A DNA stretch of 64,000 nt from Actinomadura xylanilytica (GTDB lineage: Bacteria; Actinomycetota; Actinomycetes; Streptosporangiales; Streptosporangiaceae). The position numbers were made by a program, and so were the translations under genes. Where the stretch lies: the NCBI RefSeq assembly GCF_030283145.1, contig NZ_JASNWE010000001.1:620001-684000 (forward strand), written 5' to 3'. This document shows, piece after piece, positions 10,419 through 23,887 of the stretch. Under the pieces are notes generated by a model. The model worked only from the letters and a program-made list of their open reading frames with translations. It did no database searches and had not been told where the DNA came from. Numbering within the stretch: position 1 is the stretch's first letter; each line of letters opens with the position of its first letter.

Positions 10419-11717
10419 TCAGTCCGGGGGGCGGGACTCGAGGCGGGCGGCGACCAGGTCCCAGACGATCTCGGCGAGCGCCTCCTTGGGCCCGCGCGGC
10501 ACGTCGGTCCGGCTGCCGTCGGCGCCGAGCACCACGGCGGCGTTGTCGGGCCGCCCGAAGGCGAGGTCGACGCCGACCTGGTTGACCACGAGCAGGTCGC
10601 TGCGCTTGCGGGCGAGCTTGGTGCGGCCGTTCTCCAGCACGTCGTCGGTCTCGGCGGCGAACCCGACGACGACCTGCCCGGCGGGCCTGCGCTCGCCGAG
10701 CTCGGCCAGGATGTCGGCGGTCTTGACCAGGCGGATCGGCTCGGGCTCGGTGCCCGGGGTCTTCTTGATCTTCAAGTCCCGGTAGTCGGCCGGCCGGAAG
10801 TCGGCGACCGCGGCGGCCATCACGACCGCGTCGGCCGTGCCGGCGGCCTCCAGGACGGCCTTGCGCATCTCCTCGGCCGAACCGGCGGGAACGATCTCGG
10901 CGCCCGCCGGGTCGGGCAGGGCGACGTTGGCCGCGACCAGCGTCACCCGGGCCCCGCGCGCGACGGCGGTGCGGGCCAGCGCGTACCCCTGGAGGCCCGA
11001 CGACCGGTTGCCGAGGTACCGCACCGGGTCGATGGCCTCGCGGGTGCCGCCGGCCGAGATCACCACGTGCCGTCCGGCCAGGTCGTGCCAGGCAGCGGCG
11101 GCCTCCGCCGCGGTCGCGGGCCCGGAGCCGTCCGCGGAGCCGCCGGTCCCGCCCTCGCCGGGCTCGGCGCGGGCGGTGCGGGCCAGGACGTGCCGGGCGA
11201 CGTCGAACAGCTCGGCCGGGTCGGGCAGCCGGCCGGGACCGGTGTCGGCGCCGGTGAGCCGCCCCGAGGCCGGCTCGATCACCAGCGCGCCGCGGGACCG
11301 CAGCGTCTCGACGTTGGCCCGGGTCGCCGGGTGCAGCCACATCTCGGTGTGCATCGCGGGCGCGAACACCACCGGGCAGCGCGCGGTGAGGAGCGTGTTG
11401 GTGAGCAGGTCGTCGGCCAGCCCGTGCGCCGCCCTGGCCAGCAGGTCGGCGGTGGCGGGCGCGACCAGCACCAGGTCGGCGCCCTGGCCGAGCCGGACGT
11501 GCGGCACCTCGGCGACGCCGTCCCACACCTCGGTGGAGACGGGGTGGCCCGACAGTGCCGCCCAGGTGGGCTCGCCGACGAAGCGGAGCGCGTCGGCGGT
11601 CGGGACGACGCGCACGTCGTGCCCCGACTCGGTGAGCCGCCGCAGCAGCTCGCACGCCTTGTAGGCGGCGATGCCAGCGCTGACGCCGAGGACGACGCGG
11701 GGCTTACGGGAGGTCAT
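10419..11717 (-). CDS. coaBC: Bifunctional phosphopantothenoylcysteine decarboxylase / phosphopantothenate-cysteine ligase
   Basis: The 432-residue protein catalyses two steps of coenzyme A synthesis. The N-terminal flavoprotein decarboxylase domain (about 1-190) shows the opening VVLGVSAGIAAYKACELLRRL and the PAMHTEMW segment that corresponds to the PxMNxxMW motif. The C-terminal ligase domain has the SAGGTREAIDPVRYLGNRSSG nucleotide-binding motif and the KIKKTPGTEP segment with the usual Lys pair. The frame opens at 11726, but GGGAAGG with 8-base spacing favours the ATG at 11717. It follows rpoZ by about 110 bases, the usual gmk-rpoZ-coaBC-metK order in actinobacteria. Confidence 0.96.
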   Translation of the reverse strand: MTSRKPRVVLGVSAGIAAYKACELLRRLTESGHDVRVVPTADALRFVGEPTWAALSGHPVSTEVWDGVAEVPHVRLGQGADLVLVAPATADLLARAAHGLADDLLTNTLLTARCPVVFAPAMHTEMWLHPATRANVETLRSRGALVIEPASGRLTGADTGPGRLPDPAELFDVARHVLARTARAEPGEGGTGGSADGSGPATAAEAAAAWHDLAGRHVVISAGGTREAIDPVRYLGNRSSGLQGYALARTAVARGARVTLVAANVALPDPAGAEIVPAGSAEEMRKAVLEAAGTADAVVMAAAVADFRPADYRDLKIKKTPGTEPEPIRLVKTADILAELGERRPAGQVVVGFAAETDDVLENGRTKLARKRSDLLVVNQVGVDLAFGRPDNAAVVLGADGSRTDVPRGPKEALAEIVWDLVAARLESRPPD

Positions 11718-11826
11718 GCGGACCACCTTCCCGGGGGGCGGCCGGCCGCGCGCACGGCGACGCCGGCGGCATCGGGGGGCGTGGCTGGGCGCCGGTCCGG
11801 CGGGTTCGGGTGCACCGGTGCGGGGC

Positions 11827-12081
11827 TCAGCCCTCGGTGGGCTCGGCGTTCAGCAGGCCCTCGCGCGTCTCGCGCAACGCGATCGACAGGGGCTTCTCCT
11901 GGACCTGGGTCTCGACGAGCGGGCCCACGTACTCCAGCAGGCCCTCGCCGAGCTGGGCGTAGTAGGCGTTGATCTGCCGGGCGCGCTTGGCCGCGATGCT
12001 CACGAGGCCGTACTTGGTCTCGACGACCTCCAGGAGCTCGTCGATCGACGGATTGGTGATGCCTTCGCTGCTGGCTGCCAC
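11827..12081 (-). CDS. rpoZ: RNA polymerase omega subunit
   Basis: An 84-residue omega subunit, which helps fold and hold beta-prime in the RNA polymerase. The conserved [20 protein letters not shown] and [12 protein letters not shown] segments are present. The frame opens at a GTG at 12096, but that codon overlaps the ribosome binding site GGAAGG (12089-12094), which is spaced 7 bases from the GTG at 12081, so I use the latter. The gene follows gmk by 25 bases and precedes coaBC, so it is probably cotranscribed with both. Confidence 0.95.
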   Translation of the reverse strand: MAASSEGITNPSIDELLEVVETKYGLVSIAAKRARQINAYYAQLGEGLLEYVGPLVETQVQEKPLSIALRETREGLLNAEPTEG

Positions 12082-12106
12082 TGTGTGGCCTTCCACTAGA
12101 AGTGTG

Positions 12107-12694
12107 CTAAGGGACAGCCAGCAAGGCTAGCAGCTCATCGCACACGTCCTGGACCGACGTGTTCACCAGCGTGACGTCGAACTCCTTCTCGGCGGCCAGC
12201 TCGATGCGGGCGGCGTCGAGGCGGCGCTCGATCACCTCGGGCGGCTCGGTGCCGCGCCCGGTGAGCCGGCGCACCAGCTCCTCCCAGGACGGCGGGGCCA
12301 GGAACACCAGCCGCGCCCCGGGCATCGACCCGCGGACCTGCCGCGCGCCCTGGAGGTCGATCTCCAGCAGGACGAGCTCGCCCCGGCCGAGGCGCTCCTC
12401 GACCGGCCCGCGCGGGGTGCCGTAGCGGTTGCCCGCGAACTCGGCCCACTCCAGCAGCTCCCCTTCGGCGACGAGCCGGTCGAAACCGGCGTCGTCGACG
12501 AAGAAGTACTGCACGCCGTGGGTCTCACCCGGTCGGGGGGACCGGGTGGTCACCGAGACCGACAGCCACACCTGGGGGTGCGCACGCCGGATCTCGGCGA
12601 CGACCGTGCTCTTGCCGACGCCTGACGGACCGGAGAGGACCGTCAGCCGCCGGACGAGCGGGCCATGCAGCCCGGGGTCCCCCGGCGCAGTCAT
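12107..12694 (-). CDS. gmk: Guanylate kinase
   Basis: A 195-residue GMP kinase (GMP + ATP to GDP + ADP). The P-loop GPSGVGKST lies at about residues 18-26, followed by the GMP-binding [20 protein letters not shown] segment. A long upstream extension to 12934 is low-complexity and unlike the family, so I start at the ATG at 12694 ([12 protein letters not shown]). mihF lies 94 bases upstream on the same strand, the conserved actinobacterial order mihF-gmk-rpoZ. Confidence 0.96.
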   Translation of the reverse strand: MTAPGDPGLHGPLVRRLTVLSGPSGVGKSTVVAEIRRAHPQVWLSVSVTTRSPRPGETHGVQYFFVDDAGFDRLVAEGELLEWAEFAGNRYGTPRGPVEERLGRGELVLLEIDLQGARQVRGSMPGARLVFLAPPSWEELVRRLTGRGTEPPEVIERRLDAARIELAAEKEFDVTLVNTSVQDVCDELLALLAVP

Positions 12695-12788
12695 GGGTGC
12701 GCCGGGGCTGGACGGGATGGAGCCGGATTCGGGGACACCCGAGCCGGCCGCGACGGCCTCGCCGTCGCGCCCGCCCGTGAGTCGTGCG

Positions 12789-13115
12789 TCAGCGGTTTGC
12801 ACTTCCGCCGAACTCACGCTCCAGGGAGGCGCGCTGGTTCGCACCGAGGCCCCGCACGCGGCGGGACTCGGCGATACCCAGGCGCTCCATGATCTGCTTC
12901 GCACGGACCTTGCCCACACCGGGCAGCGATTCAAGGAGGGCAGACACCTTCATCTTCCCGACGACGTCGTCGGTCTGACCCTGCTTGAGAACCTCGGCGA
13001 GCGAGGTTCCCCCGTGCTTGAGCAGGTTCTTAACCTCGGCCCGCTCCTTGCGTGCCTTGGCAGCCTTCTCCAGGGCTGCGGCGCGCTGTTCGGGGGTTAG
13101 GGGCGGAAGAGCCAC
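12789..13115 (-). CDS. mihF: Actinobacterial integration host factor
   Basis: The 108-residue basic protein matches the actinobacterial IHF (mIHF/sIHF), a nucleoid protein unrelated in fold to HU. It has an N-terminal charged helix ([20 protein letters not shown]) and a helix-hairpin-helix region near residues 65-75 ([18 protein letters not shown]), then the signature [11 protein letters not shown]. It bends and compacts DNA and is essential in mycobacteria. Its placement directly upstream of gmk is the conserved context. The long AT-richer region upstream (13116-13350) probably holds its promoter. Confidence 0.95.
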   Translation of the reverse strand: MALPPLTPEQRAAALEKAAKARKERAEVKNLLKHGGTSLAEVLKQGQTDDVVGKMKVSALLESLPGVGKVRAKQIMERLGIAESRRVRGLGANQRASLEREFGGSANR

Positions 13116-13804
13116 GCCGGGTCACCTCAGGTTTCCACTCGACGGAGTCGGACGGGTTGGGAAACTAGCGAGTTCACGCCCCATAAGGCAACGTGAAGTG
13201 CCGTTTGGCCCGCCACAAAATCACGAAAATCACTCCTCGGAGTGTCCTGAATACAGAGTGTACCCAAGTCTGCCCCCTAGGACGGCGATCCCCCTGCCTT
13301 GCTGGGACTTTCACATGATCGTCAAAAAACCCCCTCGGAGGGCCCGATTGTGTCACTCGCCACCCCCCTCGCCAGGCAGTCCACTGCCGCGTCCGCCCGT
13401 CCCACCATGGTCCCGCAACCTCCCGGCGGCGCCGACGGCACCCCCGCCGAACGCGTCACCCGACGAAACGTGATCCCCATCACACCCCGAGCGGCCGGTC
13501 AGTGACGCTCGTCACGCCTCTCCCGTCCGCCCCACGCGCACCGCCCGCGGCTGCGATCCTCGAGGCGCGGAGATCAAGATCACTTTCCTGTTCCCGCACC
13601 GTCCGCCGCCTCAGCCCCGCCGACGAGGCGCCCTCGCCCCTTTCCCGCACTCCCTCGGCCGCCGCGCGAGCGCGTTGACCGCTCGGTGAGGCGAAGCCGA
13701 AGGCGAGCAGCGCCGAGCAGATCGCGAAGCGGTGCAGCGCTCGCCAAAGGCCCGGTAAGGCACGAGCCGCCAGGCGAGTGCCGTAGGCGGGGACTCCAAA
13801 AGAA
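13116..13804. other. 689-base intergenic region with mihF promoter zone and a structured repeat-like tail
   Basis: I find no credible gene here. 13140-13350 is clearly AT-richer than its surroundings and should hold the mihF promoter on the minus strand. 13500-13680 is ordinary GC-rich sequence. 13690-13790 contains short inverted motifs (GGCGAG...CTCGCC, GGCAC...GTGCC) and purine-rich GCGAAG/GCGAGC units that look like a dispersed structured repeat rather than coding DNA. It may also serve as the 3' end of the pyr operon transcript. Confidence 0.5.
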
Positions 13805-14518
13805 CTAGCCGCCCGTGGCCGTCCTGCGGAGCGCGGCGGCGATGCCGGCCGCGGCGGCGCCGGGGTCCGGGGCGCCGGTGATCGGGCGGCCGATCACGAG
13901 CAGGTCCGCGCCGGCCGCGAGGGCGTCCTCGGGCGTGGCGACGCGGGCCTGGTCCTGGGTGTCGGCTCCGGCCGGCCGGACGCCCGGCGTGATGAGGGCG
14001 ATGCCCGGGCCGACCTCCGCGCGGACCGCAGCGGCCTCCTGCGGGGAGCAGACCAGTGCCTGCGCCCCCGCCCCGACCGAGAGCGCCGCGAGCCGCCGTA
14101 CGGCGTCTGAGGCCGGTCCGGCGAGTCCGATCCCGCCGAGGTCGCCGTCGTCCAGCGACGTGAGCACCGTCACCGCGGCGATCCTGGTGTCGGGAGCGGC
14201 CTCGACGGCGGCGCGGATCATGGCCGGGCCGCCCGCGGCGTGCACCGTCAGGTAGCCGGGCTTGAGCCGGGCCACCGCGCGGGCCGCGCCCGCGACCGTG
14301 GCCGGGATGTCGTGCAGCTTCAGGTCGAGGAAGACCTGCACCCGGCTCGCGCCGCGGACGCTGGCGACGACGTCGGGGCCGTAGCGCAGGTACAGCTCCA
14401 GGCCGACCTTGACGGTGCTGACGTGCGGCGTGACCAGCGTCGCCCAGCGCGCCGCCGTCTCCAGGTCGGGGGCGTCGAGGGCGACGGCGATGGGGGCCGG
14501 GGCGGGGGGTGTGGTCAC
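13805..14518 (-). CDS. pyrF: Orotidine-5'-phosphate decarboxylase
   Basis: The 237-residue enzyme converts OMP to UMP, the last step of de novo pyrimidine synthesis. The catalytic [11 protein letters not shown] segment (D-K-x-x-D) is near residues 65-75, and the phosphate-binding end ITPGVRP and VIGRPIT follow. The longer frame to 15454 is a shadow of pyrD; the real start is the GTG at 14518, which overlaps the pyrD stop by four bases (GTGA). It is the final gene of the pyr operon. Confidence 0.95.
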   Translation of the reverse strand: MTTPPAPAPIAVALDAPDLETAARWATLVTPHVSTVKVGLELYLRYGPDVVASVRGASRVQVFLDLKLHDIPATVAGAARAVARLKPGYLTVHAAGGPAMIRAAVEAAPDTRIAAVTVLTSLDDGDLGGIGLAGPASDAVRRLAALSVGAGAQALVCSPQEAAAVRAEVGPGIALITPGVRPAGADTQDQARVATPEDALAAGADLLVIGRPITGAPDPGAAAAGIAAALRRTATGG

Positions 14519-15522
14519 AGTCTCTCCTTCACTTCGCCGGCCTGGGCCTGCTCGGGGGCCGGCGGTTCCGGACGCACCTGCGGCGGTACGTACCCGGCGG
14601 GTTTGTGGGCGAGCCCGACGGCGTCGGCCAGGCGCCCGATCCGACGGGCGGCCAGGGCCTCCTCCAGCTCGCGCAGGATGCGGGGCGCGGCGGACGGGTC
14701 GTGGAACATCGCGGTGCCCACGGCCACGGCCGACGCGCCCGCCAGGACGAACTCCAGCGCGTCCAGCCCGGTGGCCACCCCGCCGGCGCCGATGATCGGC
14801 GTGCTGGGGAGCGCGGCGTGGACCTGGTAGACGCAGCGGACGGCGACGGGACGGATCGCGGGACCCGACAGGCCCCCCGACACGCCCGTGAGGGCGGGCC
14901 GGAGGGTACTGGCGTCGATCGCCATGCCCTCCATGGTGTTGATCAGGGTGAGCCCCTCGGCGCCGGCGTCGACGCAGGCGAGCGCGATCGTGACGATGTC
15001 GGTGACGTCGGGGGCGAGCTTGACGAAGACCGGCACGCCGGGCCTGGCCTGGCCGCGCACGGCCCGGACGACCGCGCCCGCGGCGCCGGGGTGCCGGCCG
15101 AACATGCGGCCGCGGTCCTCGACGTTGGGGCAGGCCACGTTGACCTCGATCGCGGCGATGCCGGACACGCCGCGCAGCCGGCGGGCAAGGTCGGCGTACT
15201 CCTCGACGCTGTTGCCCGCGATCGACACGATGATCCGCACGTCCTGCTCGATCAGCCACGGCAGGTCGGCCTCGAGGAAGGACTCGATCCCCGGCCCCGG
15301 CAGCCCCATGGCCGTGAGCAGGCCGCTGGGCGACTCGGCGACCCGCGGGGTCGGGCGGCCCGCGCGCGGCTGCGGCATCACCGAGGTGGTGACGAACGCG
15401 CCGAGCCGGGACAGGTCGAAGAACGGGGCGAGCTCGCGGCCCGACCCGCCGCATCCGGACGCCGTCATGACCGGGTTGGGCAGCTCCAGTGCGCCGAGCG
15501 TCGTGGCCGTTCGCGCAGTCAC
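14515..15522 (-). CDS. pyrD: Dihydroorotate dehydrogenase, catalytic subunit (type 1B)
   Basis: A 335-residue FMN enzyme oxidising dihydroorotate to orotate. [13 protein letters not shown] opens the barrel; [11 protein letters not shown] carries the catalytic Cys typical of class 1 enzymes (class 2 uses Ser). Type 1B enzymes work as a complex with PyrK and use NAD, which fits the pyrK gene immediately upstream. The GTG at 15522 overlaps the pyrK stop (GTGA); the region upstream to 15714 is not family-like. The four-base overlaps on both sides imply tight translational coupling. Confidence 0.94.
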   Translation of the reverse strand: MTARTATTLGALELPNPVMTASGCGGSGRELAPFFDLSRLGAFVTTSVMPQPRAGRPTPRVAESPSGLLTAMGLPGPGIESFLEADLPWLIEQDVRIIVSIAGNSVEEYADLARRLRGVSGIAAIEVNVACPNVEDRGRMFGRHPGAAGAVVRAVRGQARPGVPVFVKLAPDVTDIVTIALACVDAGAEGLTLINTMEGMAIDASTLRPALTGVSGGLSGPAIRPVAVRCVYQVHAALPSTPIIGAGGVATGLDALEFVLAGASAVAVGTAMFHDPSAAPRILRELEEALAARRIGRLADAVGLAHKPAGYVPPQVRPEPPAPEQAQAGEVKERL

Positions 15523-16406
15523 CTGGGAGCCCTTTCCGAGAGGTTGAGGACGTGCGGGGCGCCGAGCGCGTCGAACGGGATCGTGCCGAGGTCGCCCCAG
15601 CGGACGCGGTCGCCGCGCAGGACGGGGCCGTCGGCGCAGGCCCGCACCATGCGGGTCACGCCGTCCTCCCCGTGGATCGGCAGCATGCAGGTCATGCAGA
15701 CGCCGATGCCGCACGCGCCGGTCTGCTGGAGGAACTCCTCCACCGACACCTGCGACGGGAGGCCGAAGTCGCCCGCCACCTGGGTGACGGTGCGCAGCAG
15801 GGCGGTGGGGCCGCAGCCGTAGACGACGTCGGCGCCGGTCTCCTGGATGACGCGGGGCATCACCTCGCGCACGGTGCCCGCCTCGCCCATCGAGCCGTCC
15901 TCGGTGGCGACCGTGAAGGAGTCGCCGATGCGCTGGGCGATGCGGGAGCCGAACACCTGCCGGCCGGACGTCCCGCCGAGCACGAAGTGCACCTGGCAGC
16001 CCCGGCGCAGCAGCGTGTCGGCCAGGGCGAACAGCGACGCGCCGCCCGGCCCGCCGCCGACGAGCAGGCAGCTCACCGGGTCCCTGGGGAGGCGGAAGGG
16101 GCGGCCGAGCGGGCCGACGAGGTCGAGCTGGTCGCGCGAGCGGCGGCCCGCGAGCCAGGCGGTTCCGGGTTCGGTGTCGGCGAACACCAGCTCGACGGTG
16201 CCGCCGTAGTCGGACTTCACCTCGTACACCCCGAAGCAGCGGCGCAGCAGCCGCCCGGTGTGCTCGCCGCCCACGGCGAGCGCCACGAACTGGCCCGGCC
16301 TGAACCGCTCGGCGACGGCGGGAGCCACCAGCGTCAGCGCGTGGTAGTCCTGCACCTGGCGGACCGTCAGAACCGTCGCCGACGTCTGCACCGGTGTGTC
16401 GGACAC
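15519..16406 (-). CDS. pyrK: Dihydroorotate dehydrogenase electron-transfer subunit
   Basis: The 295-residue protein passes electrons from PyrD to NAD through FAD and a [2Fe-2S] cluster. A ferredoxin-reductase FAD domain ([13 protein letters not shown]) is followed by an NAD domain ([17 protein letters not shown]). The C-terminal cluster ligands are seen in [13 protein letters not shown] plus a later Cys (VRACADGPV). I start at the GTG at 16406 (VSDTPVQ), with a GGGAG-type ribosome binding site close upstream. A very strong hairpin separates it from carB. Confidence 0.93.
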   Translation of the reverse strand: MSDTPVQTSATVLTVRQVQDYHALTLVAPAVAERFRPGQFVALAVGGEHTGRLLRRCFGVYEVKSDYGGTVELVFADTEPGTAWLAGRRSRDQLDLVGPLGRPFRLPRDPVSCLLVGGGPGGASLFALADTLLRRGCQVHFVLGGTSGRQVFGSRIAQRIGDSFTVATEDGSMGEAGTVREVMPRVIQETGADVVYGCGPTALLRTVTQVAGDFGLPSQVSVEEFLQQTGACGIGVCMTCMLPIHGEDGVTRMVRACADGPVLRGDRVRWGDLGTIPFDALGAPHVLNLSERAPR

Positions 16407-16433
16407 CCGTCTCCCTCTCGTCGTCGTGGGCCC

Positions 16434-16476
16434 GGCCGGGGCCGCCGGGCGGTCGCGCCGCCCGGCGGCCCCGGCC
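16434..16476 (-). terminator. Strong hairpin between carB and pyrK inside the pyr operon
   Basis: Perfect 19-bp inverted repeat, GGCCGGGGCCGCCGGGCGG at 16434-16452 with its complement at 16458-16476, and a 5-base loop (TCGCG). No T tract follows on the minus strand. It may be a partial terminator, a processing or stability element, or a site that lowers pyrKDF expression relative to carAB; sequence alone does not decide. Confidence 0.6.
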
Positions 16477-16485
16477 CGGCGCTGT

Positions 16486-19850
<3,365 letters not shown>

Positions 19851-19851
<1 letters not shown>

Positions 19852-20975
19852 TACCTCGACCCTTCCATGATCTCGCAGAACCGGTCGAAGAGCCCGGTGG
19901 CGTCGTGCGGTCCCGCCGCCGCCTCCGGGTGGTACTGGACGCTGAACGCGGGCCGGTCGAGCAGCCGCAGCCCCTCGACGCAGCCGTCGTTGAGGTTGAC
20001 GTGCGACACCTCGGCACGCCCGTACGGGGTGTCGAACGGCGCGTCCGTCGGCGCGTCCACCGCGAACCCGTGGTTGTGCGCCGACACGTCGACCTTGCCG
20101 GTGGCGCGGTCCTGCACAGGCTGGTTGACGCCGCGGTGCCCGAACCGCATCTTGTACGTGCCGAGCCCGAGGGCCCGGCCGAAGATCTGGTTACCGAAGC
20201 AGATGCCGAAGAACGGCGTCCCCGCGTCGAGGACGCCCTTCAGCGCCTCCACCGCGTAGCCGGCGGCGGCCGGGTCGCCGGGGCCGTTCGAGAAGAACAC
20301 CCCGTCGGGCGCGACCGCCAGGATCTCCGCGGCGGTGCTGGACGCGGGCAGCACGTGCACCTCGCAGCCGCGCTCGGCCATCCGGTGCGGCGTCATCGCC
20401 TTGATGCCGAGGTCGACGGCGGCGACGGTGAACCGCTTGGCGCCGAGCGCCGGGACGACGTAGGGGTCGGCCGTGGACACCTCGCGGGCCAGGTCGGCGC
20501 CCGCCATCGGCGCGGTCTCCAGCACCCGCTCGAGCAGCGCCCGCTCCCCCGGCTCCAGCGCCGCCTCCCCGCTGAAGATCGCGGCGCGCATCGCGCCGCG
20601 CTCGCGCAGGTGCCGGGTGAGCGCCCGGGTGCCGGGCATCGCGATGCCCACCACGCCCTGGTCGCGCAGCGCCGACCCGAGCGAGCCGGTGGCCCGCCAG
20701 TTGGACGCCACGCGCGCCGGTTCGCGCACCACGTACCCGGCGACCTGGATCCGGCCGGACTCGGGGTCCTCGTCGTTGACGCCGGTGTTGCCGATGTGCG
20801 GAGCGGTCATCGCCACGATCTGCCGGGCGTAGGAGGGGTCGGTGAGGGTCTCCTGGTAGCCGGTCATGCCGGTGTTGAAGACCATCTCGCCGAAGGTCTC
20901 GCCCTCGGCGCCGTACCCGGCCCCGTGAAAGACCCTGCCGTCCTCGAGGATCAGGATCGCAGGACTAGGACTCAC
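19851..20975 (-). CDS. carA: Carbamoyl-phosphate synthase small (glutaminase) subunit
   Basis: The 374-residue subunit hydrolyses glutamine and channels ammonia to CarB. The N-terminal CPSase domain starts [19 protein letters not shown]; the class I amidotransferase domain has the nucleophile in [16 protein letters not shown] (residue order GICFGNQ rather than the commoner GICLGHQ) and the His/Glu in [10 protein letters not shown]. Start is GTG at 20975, sharing four bases with the pyrC stop. Confidence 0.97.
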
Positions 20976-22270
20976 TGGAGCTTCCCTTCAAGGACGGTCG
21001 GCCTGCCGCGCAGGAACGTGGCGACGACCCGGCCGGGCAGGTCCAACCCCGCGAACGGGGTGTTGCGGCTCTTGGACGTCATCGCGGTCGGGTCGACGAC
21101 GCGGCGCGGCGCCGGGTCGTACAGCGTGATGTTGGCGGGCGAGCCGGCCTCGAGCGGGCGGCCCTGGCCGGACAGCCGCCCGATGCGGGCGGGGCGGAAC
21201 GACATCCGGTCGGCGACGCCGGCCCAGTCGAGCAGGCCGGTGTCGACCATGGCCTCCTGGACCACCGGGAGCGCGGTCTCCAGGCCGATCATGCCCATCG
21301 CGGCCACCGCCCACTCGGTCTCCTTGTCCTCGACCGGGTGGGGGGCGTGGTCGGTCGCGACGCAGTCGATGGTGCCGTCGGCGAGCGCGTGCCGCAGCGC
21401 GGTCACGTCCTCGGCGGTGCGCAGCGGCGGGTTGACCTTGAAGATCGGGTCGTAGGACTCGGCGCGGCCGTCGTCCAGCAGCAGGTGGTGCGGGGTGACC
21501 TCGGCGGTGACCCGGCAGCCCTTGCCCTTGGCCCAGCGGATCAGCTCCACCGATCCGGCCGTGGAGACGTGGCAGACGTGCAGCCGCGACCCGACGTGCT
21601 GGGTCAGCAGCACGTCCCGGGCGATGATCGCCTCCTCGGCCACCGCGGGCCAGCCGCGCAGCCCGAGCGCGGCCGACATCTCGCCCTCGTTCATCTGGGC
21701 GCCCTCGGTGAGCCGCGGCTCCTGCGCGTGCTGGGCGACGACGCCGTCGAACGCCTTGACGTACTCCAGCGCCCGCCGCATGATCACCGCGTCGGACACG
21801 CAGTGCCCGTCGTCGGAGAACACCCGGACCTGCGCCGCGGACTCGGCCATCGCGCCGAGCTCGGCGAGCTGCTCGCCGGCGATGGAGCGGGTGACGGCGC
21901 CGACCGGCTGGACGTCGCAGTACCCGGCCTCGCGGCCGAGCCGCCAGACCTGCTCGACCACGCCCGCGGTGTCGGCGACCGGGTCGGTGTTGGCCATCGC
22001 GTGCACGGCGGTGAAGCCGCCCATCGCGGCGGCCCTGGTGCCGGACCCGACGGTCTCGGCGTCCTCCCGGCCGGGCTCGCGCAGGTGGGTGTGCAGGTCG
22101 ACCAGGCCGGGCAGCGCGACCAGGCCGCCCGCCTCGACCACCTGGGCGCCGCCGGCGTCCAGGCCGGGGCCGACCGCGGCGATCACGCCGTCGCGGACCA
22201 GGATGTCGGCGGGCTCGCCGCCCAGGATCCGGGCGCCCTTGATGAGGATCGCGGGGGTGGTGCCGTTCAT
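20972..22270 (-). CDS. pyrC: Dihydroorotase
   Basis: A 432-residue amidohydrolase closing carbamoyl aspartate to dihydroorotate. The metal-binding [10 protein letters not shown] motif and later VATDHAPH are in place, as in class I dihydroorotases. The frame is open back into pyrB, but GGAGAG with 7-base spacing marks the ATG at 22270; an in-frame GTG at 22288 overlaps the pyrB stop and is a second possibility. It lies third in the operon, after pyrR and pyrB. Confidence 0.96.
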   Translation of the reverse strand: MNGTTPAILIKGARILGGEPADILVRDGVIAAVGPGLDAGGAQVVEAGGLVALPGLVDLHTHLREPGREDAETVGSGTRAAAMGGFTAVHAMANTDPVADTAGVVEQVWRLGREAGYCDVQPVGAVTRSIAGEQLAELGAMAESAAQVRVFSDDGHCVSDAVIMRRALEYVKAFDGVVAQHAQEPRLTEGAQMNEGEMSAALGLRGWPAVAEEAIIARDVLLTQHVGSRLHVCHVSTAGSVELIRWAKGKGCRVTAEVTPHHLLLDDGRAESYDPIFKVNPPLRTAEDVTALRHALADGTIDCVATDHAPHPVEDKETEWAVAAMGMIGLETALPVVQEAMVDTGLLDWAGVADRMSFRPARIGRLSGQGRPLEAGSPANITLYDPAPRRVVDPTAMTSKSRNTPFAGLDLPGRVVATFLRGRPTVLEGKLQ

Positions 22271-22284
22271 GCCGTTCTCTCCGC

Positions 22285-23229
22285 TCACTCGGAGACCTCC
22301 TTGCCGATGGCGGGCTCGGAACCGCCGAGCAGCAGGTAGAGCACGGCCATCCTGGCGCTGACGCCGTTGGCGACCTGCTCGACGATGGTGGAGCGGACCG
22401 AGTCGGCCACCTCGGCGGCGATCTCGACGCCGCGGTTCATCGGGCCGGGGTGCATCACGATCGCGTCGTCCGACATGCGCGCGAACCGCTCGGTGTCGAG
22501 CCCGTAGCGGCGGCTGTACTCGCGCACGCTCGGGAAGTACGCGGCGTTCATCCGCTCCTGCTGGACCCGCAGCATCATGACCACGTCGCTCTTGGGCAGC
22601 ACCGCGTCGAGGTCGTAGGAGACCTGGCACGGCCAGGTGCCGATCGCGACCGGCAGCAGCGTCGGCGGCGCGACCACGGTGACGTCGGCGCCGAGAGTGT
22701 GCAGCAGCAGCACGTTGGAACGCGCCACCCGGCTGTGCAGGACGTCGCCGACGATGGTGACCTTGCGGCCCTCCAGGTCGCCGAGGCGGCGGCGCATCGT
22801 GAACGCGTCGAGCAGCGCCTGCGTCGGGTGCTCGTGGGTGCCGTCGCCGGCGTTCACCACGCTGCCCCGCACCCATCCGGCGAGGCGGTGCGGGGCGCCC
22901 GAGGCGGGGTGCCGGATGACCACGCCGTCGGCGCCCATCGCCTCGAGGGTGAGCGCGGTGTCCTTCAGGCTCTCGCCCTTGGAGACGCTGGAGCCCTTGG
23001 CGGAGAAGTTGATGACGTCGGCCGACAGCCGCTTGGCGGCGGCCTCGAACGAGATGCGGGTGCGGGTGGAGTCCTCGAAGAACAGGTTCACCACCGTCCG
23101 GCCGCGCAGCGTGGGCAGCTTCTTGATGGACGAGCGGCCGGAGACCTGCGCGAGCTCCTCGGCGGTGTCGAGGATGAGCAGCGCGTCGTCCTTGGTCAGG
23201 TCGGCCGCCGAGACCAGATGGCGCTTCAC
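22285..23229 (-). CDS. pyrB: Aspartate carbamoyltransferase catalytic subunit
   Basis: A 314-residue transferase condensing carbamoyl phosphate with aspartate. The carbamoyl-phosphate motif [13 protein letters not shown] is near residue 50, [10 protein letters not shown] near 135, and the aspartate loop region [10 protein letters not shown] near 225. No pyrI regulatory subunit gene is nearby. The GTG at 23229 overlaps the pyrR stop by four bases, so the two are coupled and PyrR repression at pyrR would carry over to pyrB. Confidence 0.97.
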   Translation of the reverse strand: MKRHLVSAADLTKDDALLILDTAEELAQVSGRSSIKKLPTLRGRTVVNLFFEDSTRTRISFEAAAKRLSADVINFSAKGSSVSKGESLKDTALTLEAMGADGVVIRHPASGAPHRLAGWVRGSVVNAGDGTHEHPTQALLDAFTMRRRLGDLEGRKVTIVGDVLHSRVARSNVLLLHTLGADVTVVAPPTLLPVAIGTWPCQVSYDLDAVLPKSDVVMMLRVQQERMNAAYFPSVREYSRRYGLDTERFARMSDDAIVMHPGPMNRGVEIAAEVADSVRSTIVEQVANGVSARMAVLYLLLGGSEPAIGKEVSE

Positions 23230-23831
23230 TCCGCCTCACCCCGCTCGCTCAGCAGGACGGCGTCGCGGGCGTCGTTCTCGGCCAGCAGGACCTTGACCGT
23301 CTCGCGCATCGAGGTCGGCAGGTTCTTGCCCACGTAGTCGGCGCGGATCGGCAGCTCGCGGTGGCCGCGGTCGACCAGGACGGCGAGCTGGACGGCGCGC
23401 GGCCGGCCGAGATCGTTCAGCGCGTCCAGCGCGGCCCGCACGGTGCGGCCGGAGAACAGCACGTCGTCGACCAGGACCACGACGCGGTCGTCGACGCCCC
23501 CCGGCGGCAGCTCGGTGCGGCCGAGCGCGCGGGCGGGCTTCATCCGCAGGTCGTCGCGGTACATCGTGACGTCGAGCGAGCCCCAGGGCACCGGCCGTCC
23601 CTCGACCTCGCGCAGCAGGTCGGCCAGCCGCTCGGCGAGCGTCACACCGCGGGTCTGGATGCCGAGCAGGACGACGTCGTGGCCGCCCTTGGTGCGTTCG
23701 AGGATCTCGTGCGTGATGCGGGTGAGGGCGCGCCGGATGTCGGGGCTCTCCAGAACGGCCTTGGGCCGGGAGTCACCGTCTGCCACGCGCGGCCCGCCCG
23801 GATCGTCGGGCCTGAAGGCAGCATTCACCAC
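23226..23831 (-). CDS. pyrR: PyrR bifunctional regulator / uracil phosphoribosyltransferase
   Basis: The 201-residue protein has the PRPP-binding motif [14 protein letters not shown] and the type I phosphoribosyltransferase fold; the PyrR family binds pyr mRNA in response to UMP/UTP. It leads the pyr operon, and a PyrR-binding loop sits just upstream of its ribosome binding site (separate entry). The start is one of two adjacent GTG codons (23831 or 23828), both well placed behind AAAGGAGGT. The first about 20 residues are an extra tail before [15 protein letters not shown]. Confidence 0.95.
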   Translation of the reverse strand: MVNAAFRPDDPGGPRVADGDSRPKAVLESPDIRRALTRITHEILERTKGGHDVVLLGIQTRGVTLAERLADLLREVEGRPVPWGSLDVTMYRDDLRMKPARALGRTELPPGGVDDRVVVLVDDVLFSGRTVRAALDALNDLGRPRAVQLAVLVDRGHRELPIRADYVGKNLPTSMRETVKVLLAENDARDAVLLSERGEAE

Positions 23832-23835
23832 CGTA

Positions 23836-23862
23836 ACCTCCTTTCCCGCCTCACTGGACGGG
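23836..23862 (-). promoter_or_regulatory. PyrR-binding loop overlapping the pyrR translation start region
   Basis: On the minus strand a small hairpin CCCGTCCAGTGAGGCGGG (23862-23845) lies immediately before AAAGGAGGT (23844-23836). Its loop side matches the known PyrR RNA consensus UCCnGnGAGGY at every fixed position. No terminator follows, so the arrangement fits translational repression, as shown for Mycobacterium smegmatis pyr, rather than the Bacillus attenuation type: bound PyrR would hide the ribosome binding site when UMP is high. Confidence 0.8.
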
Positions 23863-23887
23863 TCTTAAAGGACGCCTTGTCCCCCTC

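Noticed and set aside
13174..13356. 60-codon minus-strand ORF upstream of mihF with a short hydrophobic stretch
   Set aside because: It lies in the AT-richer mihF promoter region, has no ribosome binding site and no recognisable protein pattern.
13611..13799. 62-codon minus-strand ORF over the structured tract
   Set aside because: Arg/Ser-rich product with no family likeness; the DNA looks like a structured repeat, not coding sequence.
14519..15454. Long N-terminal extension of pyrF across pyrD
   Set aside because: Shadow of pyrD; the GTGA overlap at 14515-14518 is the natural start.
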